Positions 58,537-64,000 of a stretch of DNA of 64,000 bases are shown one piece after another (the first letter of the stretch is position 1; every line of letters starts with the position of its first letter). Position numbers and translations under genes: made by a program. This stretch comes from Chelatococcus caeni (GTDB taxonomy: Bacteria > Pseudomonadota > Alphaproteobacteria > Rhizobiales > Beijerinckiaceae), in contig NZ_JACIEN010000001.1 of assembly GCF_014196925.1 (NCBI RefSeq), positions 1,178,001-1,242,000 of the forward strand, written 5' to 3'. The notes beneath the pieces were generated by a model that worked only from the letters and a program-made list of their open reading frames with translations, had not been told where the DNA came from and made no database searches.

Positions 58537-59496
58537 ATGGCCGTCGTTCTCGACCTGCTCAATAGCGACCCACGCCCGCGCCACCCGGAGAAGGCCCACC
58601 GGCCGGACCAGCCGGTGATGCGCAAGCCGGACTGGATCCGTGTGAAGGCGCCGGGTTCGCCCAAATGGGCCGAGACCAACCGCATCGTGCGCGAGAACAA
58701 GCTCGTCACCGTCTGCGAGGAGGCGGGCTGCCCCAACATCGGCGAGTGCTGGGAGAAGAAGCACGCGACCTTCATGATCATGGGGGATACGTGCACGCGC
58801 GCCTGCGCCTTCTGCAATGTCAAGACCGGCATGCCCCAGCCGCTCGACAGGGACGAGCCGGAGGGCGTCGCCAAGGCCGTCGAGAAGCTCGGCCTCAGCC
58901 ACGTCGTCATCACCTCGGTCGACCGTGACGATCTCGCCGACGGCGGCGCGCAGCATTTCGCCGAGGTCATCGCCGCCATCCGCGCCCGCTCGCCGAAGAC
59001 GACCATCGAGGTGCTGACGCCGGACTTCCTGCGCAAGGAAGGCGCGCTCGAGGTCGTGGTGAAGGCGCGGCCGGACGTGTTCAACCACAATCTCGAGACG
59101 GTACCGTCGAAGTACCTCAAGGTGCGGCCCGGCGCCCGCTACTTCCATTCGGTGCGCCTGCTGCAGCAGGTGAAGGAGCTCGATCCGACCATCTTCACGA
59201 AGTCCGGCATCATGGTCGGCCTCGGCGAGGAGCGGAACGAGGTGCTGCAGCTCATGGACGACCTGAGGGCGGCCGACGTCGACTTCCTCACCGTCGGCCA
59301 GTACCTGCAGCCGACGAAGAAGCACCATCCCATCGTCCGCTTCGTCACGCCGGACGAGTTCAAGGCCTATGAGACGACGGCCTATGCCAAGGGCTTCCTC
59401 ATGGTGTCGTCGAGCCCGCTGACGCGCTCCTCGCACCATGCCGGCGAGGATTTCGAGCGGCTGAAGGCAGCACGCGCGGCCAAGCTGGGCGCCTGA
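58537..59496 (+). CDS. lipA: Lipoyl synthase
   Basis: 319 residues from ATG 58537, six bases after GGAGA. Radical-SAM enzyme that inserts two sulfurs into octanoyl groups. Auxiliary-cluster cysteines C60, C65 and C71 lie in [14 protein letters not shown]; radical-SAM cysteines C86, C90 and C93 in [10 protein letters not shown]. The C-terminal [15 protein letters not shown] contributes the serine ligand. It directly serves the lipoyl domains of PdhB and PdhC upstream. Confidence 0.97.
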   Translation: MAVVLDLLNSDPRPRHPEKAHRPDQPVMRKPDWIRVKAPGSPKWAETNRIVRENKLVTVCEEAGCPNIGECWEKKHATFMIMGDTCTRACAFCNVKTGMPQPLDRDEPEGVAKAVEKLGLSHVVITSVDRDDLADGGAQHFAEVIAAIRARSPKTTIEVLTPDFLRKEGALEVVVKARPDVFNHNLETVPSKYLKVRPGARYFHSVRLLQQVKELDPTIFTKSGIMVGLGEERNEVLQLMDDLRAADVDFLTVGQYLQPTKKHHPIVRFVTPDEFKAYETTAYAKGFLMVSSSPLTRSSHHAGEDFERLKAARAAKLGA

Positions 59497-59505
59497 CGGG
59501 GCATC

Positions 59506-59982
59506 ATGCCGTCATTTCGCAACAAGCGTCGCGTGCCGCACACTCCGGCACAGATGTTCGACCTCGTGGCGGATGTGGAGCGCTACCCCGCATTCCTGCC
59601 GCTGTGCGAGGCGCTGCGCGTGCGCCGGCGCGCCGCGAGCGGCGAGGGGGTGGAGACCCTCGTCGCCGACATGACGGTCGGCTACAGGGCCATCCGCGAG
59701 ACCTTCACGAGCCGCGTCACCCTCGACAGGCCGCGCATGCGCATTCTCGTCGAATATGTCGACGGGCCCTTCCGCCATCTCGAGAACCGCTGGGCCTTCC
59801 ATCACCTCGACAACGGCGGCTGCGAGGTGGATTTCTTCATTTCCTACGAGTTCAAGAGCATGGCGCTCGGCCTCGTCATGGGCGCGGTCTTCGAGCGCGC
59901 CTTCCACAAGTTCGCGGAAGCGTTCGAGGAGCGGGCCCGCGACGTCTACGGCCGGGGCGGAAGCGTGGCTGCCCGCGCCTGA
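59506..59982 (+). CDS. COQ10/RatA-family START-domain protein
   Basis: 158 residues. Single START-like (SRPBCC) domain: starts RRVPHTPAQMFDLVADVERY, with FLPLCEALRV, and later VDFFISYEFKSMALGLVMGA. In mitochondria COQ10 binds ubiquinone and aids its synthesis or delivery; bacterial relatives were also named RatA toxin, but a toxin role is not supported by this context. It starts ten bases after lipA, probably in the same transcript. Confidence 0.85.
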   Translation: MPSFRNKRRVPHTPAQMFDLVADVERYPAFLPLCEALRVRRRAASGEGVETLVADMTVGYRAIRETFTSRVTLDRPRMRILVEYVDGPFRHLENRWAFHHLDNGGCEVDFFISYEFKSMALGLVMGAVFERAFHKFAEAFEERARDVYGRGGSVAARA

Positions 59983-59989
59983 AGCCAGG

Positions 59990-60487
59990 TCAAGCCCCGG
60001 CGCAGGCCTCTTCGAGCATCGTGAGGGCCACCGCCACCGACAATCGCCGCACCTCGGAGCGGCCGATGTCGCCGAAGCGCTCCTCCCGGTGGAGGACCTT
60101 GCCGGTGCGCATGGCGACGGCGAAATGAACGAGGCCGACCGGCTTTGCGGCGCTGCCGCCGCCGGGGCCCGCGATACCGGTGACGGCAACGGCGAGATCG
60201 GCCCGCGAGCGGGCGAGGGCGCCCGTCGCCATGGCCCGCGCCACCGGCTCGCTGACGGCGCCGTGTCCGGCGATCAGATCCGCATCGACGCCGATGGCCT
60301 CGATCTTCGCCTCGTTGGAATAGGTGACGAAGCCGCGCTCGACGACGTCGGACGATCCGGCGATGGCCGTGAGCGCGCCGGCGACGAGCCCGCCGGTGCA
60401 GGATTCGGCCGTGGCGATCTTCAGGCCGCGCTGGCGGCAGGCCGCAAGCAGGGCCTCCGCCTGGGCGAGAATGGCTCCGTCGATCAT
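59990..60487 (-). CDS. CinA C-terminal-type protein (nicotinamide-nucleotide amidohydrolase)
   Basis: 165 residues from ATG 60487, whose TGA-overlapping position with ispDF implies coupling. Consists only of the CinA C-terminal domain (PncC type): [20 protein letters not shown] near residues 24-43, [14 protein letters not shown], and [20 protein letters not shown] near 115-135. The family deamidates NMN to nicotinate mononucleotide in pyridine-nucleotide recycling. It overlaps the ispDF stop by four bases, a standard alphaproteobacterial pairing. Confidence 0.9.
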   Translation of the reverse strand: MIDGAILAQAEALLAACRQRGLKIATAESCTGGLVAGALTAIAGSSDVVERGFVTYSNEAKIEAIGVDADLIAGHGAVSEPVARAMATGALARSRADLAVAVTGIAGPGGGSAAKPVGLVHFAVAMRTGKVLHREERFGDIGRSEVRRLSVAVALTMLEEACAGA

Positions 60488-61695
60488 GCCTGTCCCTCCG
60501 GGGATGCCGGCAGGCGCACCGTGGCGCTCGCCTGGGCGGCGATGCCCTCGCGCCGGCCGGTGAAGCCGAGCCCTTCCGAGGTCGTCGCCTTCACGGAAAC
60601 CTGCCCCGTGCCGATGGCGAGGATCTCGGCGATCCGTGCGCGGATGGCCTCGCGATGCGGCCCGATGCGGGGCCGCTCGCAGACGACGATGACGTCGACA
60701 TTGTCGATGATGCCGCCGCGCCGGCGCACGCGCTCGCGGGCATCGCGCAGGAAGAGGTCGGAGGATGCGCTCTTCCACTGCGGGTCGGACGGGGGGAAAT
60801 GGGTGCCGATGTCGCCGTCCGCGATGGCGCCGAGCAAAGCATCGGTCAGGGCATGCAGCACCACGTCGCCATCCGAATGGGCGACGATGCCGCGTTCGTG
60901 CGCGATGGCGATGCCGCCGATCATGATGTGATCGCCCTCGCCGAAGGTGTGCACGTCATAGCCGATGCCGAAGCGCACGGTCATGTCGTGCCGGGCCGAC
61001 AGGCGCCGTTCCGCCTCAACGAAGTCCTCGCCGGTCGTCAGTTTCACGTTGCGCGCCTCTCCGGGAAAGATGTGGACGGTGCCGCCCGCCCATTCGGCGA
61101 TGGCGCCGTCGTCGGTGAAGCCGTCGATGGCCTGCTCGGCTGCCGCGCGATGGGCGGCGAGGAGCGCCGGGAAGGCGAAGGCCTGCGGCGTCTGTACCGT
61201 GCGCAGCATGGCCCTGTCCGGCGTTTCGGCCACGCAGCCGTCGGCGCCGACGACCTTGACCGTATCCGTCACCGAGAGACCGGGCACGGCCGCGCCGTAG
61301 AGCTCGGCGGCGGCGATCGCCCGGTCGATGAGCTGCGGCGAGAGGAACGGGCGCGCCGCGTCGTGCACGAGGACGATGTCCGGGGCGCGGCCCATGTGGC
61401 CTGCGAGCGCCTCGAGCCCCGCATGGACCGAAGCCTGCCGCGTCGCGCCGCCGAAGCCCGCCGGCAGCAGCTTGCCGTCATGGTCCAGGGAACGCGCGAT
61501 CTCCTCGTAGATGGCGTGGTCGTCGGGATGGATGACGCACAGGACCTTGGCGATGGCCGGATGGCGCAGCGTCGCCTCGAGGCTGTGGGCGACGAGCGGC
61601 CGCCCCGCCAGCGGCCGGTACTGCTTGGGCAGCGCGTGCGGGCGCGCCCGGGTGCCGCGACCGGCGGCGACGATGATGGCTGCAACGAGCGGCAT
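60484..61695 (-). CDS. ispDF: Bifunctional IspD/IspF (MEP pathway)
   Basis: 403 residues from ATG 61695 ([14 protein letters not shown]). The N-terminal IspD half (1-230) makes CDP-methylerythritol: [26 protein letters not shown] and [12 protein letters not shown]. The C-terminal IspF half (about 245-403) forms the cyclodiphosphate: [40 protein letters not shown] and [13 protein letters not shown]. The fusion is common in alphaproteobacteria. Together with dxr (18850) it covers three steps of the pathway. It is divergent from dusB. Confidence 0.96.
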   Translation of the reverse strand: MPLVAAIIVAAGRGTRARPHALPKQYRPLAGRPLVAHSLEATLRHPAIAKVLCVIHPDDHAIYEEIARSLDHDGKLLPAGFGGATRQASVHAGLEALAGHMGRAPDIVLVHDAARPFLSPQLIDRAIAAAELYGAAVPGLSVTDTVKVVGADGCVAETPDRAMLRTVQTPQAFAFPALLAAHRAAAEQAIDGFTDDGAIAEWAGGTVHIFPGEARNVKLTTGEDFVEAERRLSARHDMTVRFGIGYDVHTFGEGDHIMIGGIAIAHERGIVAHSDGDVVLHALTDALLGAIADGDIGTHFPPSDPQWKSASSDLFLRDARERVRRRGGIIDNVDVIVVCERPRIGPHREAIRARIAEILAIGTGQVSVKATTSEGLGFTGRREGIAAQASATVRLPASPEGQA

Positions 61696-61880
61696 CGAAC
61701 GGCTCTCGACCTCTCCCCGACCATCCACCCCACTTTGGGGCACGACGAGTCCCGGCCGTTCTGATAAGGCGGCGGGGCGCTGAGCGCAAATGCACCGGGC
61801 TGCGTCGAACGGGCCTATTGTGCAGCGCAAGATTATGCGCAATTTTGATGCAATGCTGTGCATGATCAAGAAATAGGCAG

Positions 61881-62885
61881 ATGACTTTAGCAATCGGCCC
61901 TGTCGCAATCGACGGACGTGCCTTTCTCGCCCCCATGTCGGGCGTGACCGATGTCGGGCTGCGCCGGCTGGCGCGCCGTTTCGGCGCCTCGCTCGTGGTG
62001 TCCGAGATGGTGGCCTCGCAGGAGCTGGCCCGCGGCGACGAGGAAGCGCGCATGCGGGCCGAAGGCGAGGGCGTCTTGCCGCACGTGGTGCAGATCGCCG
62101 GCTGCGATCCGCACTGGATGGCGGAGGGGGCCCGCGTTGCCGCGGAGGCGGGCGCCGACATCATCGACATCAACATGGGCTGCCCGGCGAAGAAGGTGAC
62201 GGGCGGCTGGGCCGGCTCGGCGCTGATGCGCGACCTCGACCATGCCATGCGGCTGGTGGAGGCGGTCGTCGCCGCCGTCCGCGTGCCTGTCACCCTGAAG
62301 ATGCGGCTCGGCTGGGACGACGCGAGCCGCAATGCACCGGAGCTCGCCCGCCGCGCCGAGGCGGCCGGCGTACGCCTCGTCACCGTGCACGGGCGCACGC
62401 GCCAGCAGTTCTACAAGGGCAGCGCCGACTGGGCGGCGGTCGCGGCCGTGCGCGCCGCCACGTCCCTGCCGCTCGTCGTCAACGGCGACATCACCGATGC
62501 GGCAGACGCCCGCGAGGCCCTGCGGCTGTCGGGCGCCGATGCCGTCATGGTCGGCCGCGCCGCCGTCGGCCGGCCCTGGCTCGTCGGCGAGATCGCCCGC
62601 GACCTTGCGGGGGATGCGGACCGGCCGGGCGCGGCGCCCGATGCCGAGACGAGGGGCGCGGCCGCCGTCGAGCATTACGAGACCCTTCTCTCGCTCTATG
62701 GCCGCGAGATGGGCCTCAGGCACGCCCGCAAGCATCTTGCAGCCTATGCCGAACATGCCATCGCGCTCGGCAGCGCGCGCGCCCGCATCGAGCGGGCGCG
62801 GATCGTCACGTCCGAGACCCCCCAACATGTCATCGCGGCCCTGCGCGCCATGTTCGCCGACGTGCCGCTCGAGGATGCCGCATGA
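61881..62885 (+). CDS. dusB: tRNA-dihydrouridine synthase
   Basis: 334 residues. FMN- and NADPH-dependent reduction of uridines in the tRNA D-loop. TIM barrel with [19 protein letters not shown], the active-site cysteine in [47 protein letters not shown] and [15 protein letters not shown]. In Hyphomicrobiales it precedes ntrB-ntrC, as here; its TGA overlaps the ntrB ATG by four bases. Confidence 0.95.
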   Translation: MTLAIGPVAIDGRAFLAPMSGVTDVGLRRLARRFGASLVVSEMVASQELARGDEEARMRAEGEGVLPHVVQIAGCDPHWMAEGARVAAEAGADIIDINMGCPAKKVTGGWAGSALMRDLDHAMRLVEAVVAAVRVPVTLKMRLGWDDASRNAPELARRAEAAGVRLVTVHGRTRQQFYKGSADWAAVAAVRAATSLPLVVNGDITDAADAREALRLSGADAVMVGRAAVGRPWLVGEIARDLAGDADRPGAAPDAETRGAAAVEHYETLLSLYGREMGLRHARKHLAAYAEHAIALGSARARIERARIVTSETPQHVIAALRAMFADVPLEDAA

Positions 62886-64000
62886 ACGCCCAGGAGATCT
62901 TCGCGAGCGAAGAGTTGCCGCTCATGAACAGAGGCTTCGAACAGGACGGCGATGCAATCGTCAATGTCCTGCCGCTTCCCGTCATCACTGTTGATGCCGA
63001 GGGGCTCATCACCCAGGCCAACATCGCCGCCGAGAGCTTCTTCGAGACGGGGCTCAACCTCCTGCGCCGGCAGCGCCTCAGCGAGCTCCTGCCGTTCGGC
63101 TCGCCGGTCATCGCGCTCGTCGAGGAGGTGCGCCAGCGCGGGGCCAGCGTCAGCGAATACCGGGTCGACATCGGTTCGCCGCGTCTCGGCGGCTCGCGCA
63201 TCGTCGACGTTTTCGCGACGCCCCTCGCCGAGCCGCGCGGCCGCGTCGTCCTGATGCTGCAAGAACGGACAATTGCCGAAAAAATGGACAGGCAGCTGAC
63301 CCATCGCGGCGCGGCCCGGTCCATCACCGCGCTGGGCTCCATGCTGGCGCACGAGATCAAGAACCCGCTCTCCGGCATCCGCGGCGCCGCACAATTGCTG
63401 GAGGCGACTGCGAACGAAGGCGACCGCCTGCTCACGCGCCTCATCTGCGACGAGAGCGACCGTATCGTGAAGCTCGTCGAGCGCATGGAGGTCTTCGGCG
63501 AGGAGCGGCCGATCGAGCGCGGCCCGGTCAACATCCACGACGTGCTCGACCACGTGAAGCGGCTGGCGACCTCGGGCTTCGCGCGCCACATTCGCTTCGT
63601 CGAGGAATACGACCCGTCGCTGCCGCCGCTCTACGGCAACCGCGACCAGCTCATCCAGGTGCTGCTCAACCTCGTGAAGAACGCGGCCGAAGCGATCGGG
63701 CCGGACGCCGTCGACGGCGAGATCACGCTGGCCACCGCCTTCCGCCCGGGCGTGCGCATGCAGATCCGCGGCTCGGAGGAGCGCCTCAGCCTGCCGCTCG
63801 AGATCCGCGTGCGCGACAACGGCCCGGGCGTGCCGCAGGACCTCCTGCCGAACCTCTTCGATCCCTTCGTGACCACCAAGGCGCAGGGAACTGGCCTCGG
63901 TCTTGCTTTGGTCGCCAAGGTCATCGGCGATCATGGCGGCATCGTCGAGTGCGAATCCGCCCCGCGGCGCACGACCTTCCGCCTGCTGATGCCGATGCTT
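62882..64000 (+). CDS. ntrB: Nitrogen regulation sensor histidine kinase NtrB, 3' truncated
   Basis: The first 373 residues; the window ends before the stop. Phosphorylates NtrC when nitrogen is scarce, under PII control. PAS domain at about 25-120 ([20 protein letters not shown]), HisKA domain with phosphoacceptor His157 in [17 protein letters not shown], then the ATPase domain with the N-box [12 protein letters not shown], the G1 box [10 protein letters not shown] and G2 [13 protein letters not shown]. Only a few residues should be missing. Coupled to dusB by an ATGA overlap; ntrC should follow. Confidence 0.94.
   Translation, partial: MNAQEIFASEELPLMNRGFEQDGDAIVNVLPLPVITVDAEGLITQANIAAESFFETGLNLLRRQRLSELLPFGSPVIALVEEVRQRGASVSEYRVDIGSPRLGGSRIVDVFATPLAEPRGRVVLMLQERTIAEKMDRQLTHRGAARSITALGSMLAHEIKNPLSGIRGAAQLLEATANEGDRLLTRLICDESDRIVKLVERMEVFGEERPIERGPVNIHDVLDHVKRLATSGFARHIRFVEEYDPSLPPLYGNRDQLIQVLLNLVKNAAEAIGPDAVDGEITLATAFRPGVRMQIRGSEERLSLPLEIRVRDNGPGVPQDLLPNLFDPFVTTKAQGTGLGLALVAKVIGDHGGIVECESAPRRTTFRLLMPML

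Noticed and set aside
59506-59982. RatA toxin of a toxin-antitoxin pair
   Set aside because: No antitoxin gene is adjacent; the neighbour is lipA, and the COQ10-like START fold fits a quinone-binding role.

Overview
The window is GC-rich (roughly two-thirds G+C by eye) chromosomal DNA from an alphaproteobacterium, most likely of the order Hyphomicrobiales (Rhizobiales). The grounds are the gene order (lolD / dnaE; rpsB-tsf-pyrH-frr-uppS-cdsA-dxr-rseP-bamA-lpxD-fabZ-lpxA-lpxI-lpxB; ppiD-trpEGDC-moaC-moeA-lexA; tpiA-secG-pyrG-kdsA-eno-ftsB-pdhABC-lpd-lipA; dusB-ntrB), the fused IspDF, the E1-beta subunit with its own lipoyl domain, GTTC-N7-GTTC LexA operators and a TTAA-N7-TTAA CtrA box. No tRNA, rRNA, insertion sequence, prophage or CRISPR array was seen.

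Positions 1-9,350 differ from the rest. In related genomes lolD is usually followed closely by dnaE. Here about 9 kb of accessory genes lie between them: a PRPP synthetase-like enzyme, a stand-alone aminoglycoside-phosphotransferase-like protein, a wrecked nicotinate phosphoribosyltransferase, a small FPASDP-motif protein, a host-attachment-family protein, two CBS-BON proteins, a PfkB kinase and PEP synthase. Four 14-bp palindromes of the form TTGA-N6-(T/G)CAA, the FNR/FixK type, lie in this island's intergenic regions and nowhere else I looked. I read the island as an oxygen-responsive stress or dormancy module; its gene content recalls the mycobacterial DosR regulon.

From 9,300 to 28,200 the genes are core: a tiny SOS-controlled membrane peptide (SidA-like in design), dnaE, translation factors, then undecaprenyl-phosphate, phospholipid, isoprenoid, outer-membrane-assembly and lipid A genes. 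From 28,200 to 42,200 most genes are on the minus strand: gltA, gltX, and a long ppiD-trp-moa/moe-lexA run, with comEC on the plus strand. From 42,300 to 64,000 come tpiA, secG, pyrG, a DUF350 protein, kdsA, a TPP-riboswitch thiamine operon (thiO-thiS-thiG-thiE), queF, eno, ftsB, the pyruvate dehydrogenase complex, a GlsB/YeaQ-family membrane protein, lipA, a COQ10/RatA protein, cinA (C-terminal type), ispDF, dusB and a truncated ntrB.

The most notable signals are the FNR/FixK-box island with its decayed NAPRTase, the LexA-controlled 34-residue membrane peptide upstream of dnaE, a palindromic repeat element inserted in frame inside thiE, and a perfect CtrA box at ftsB.
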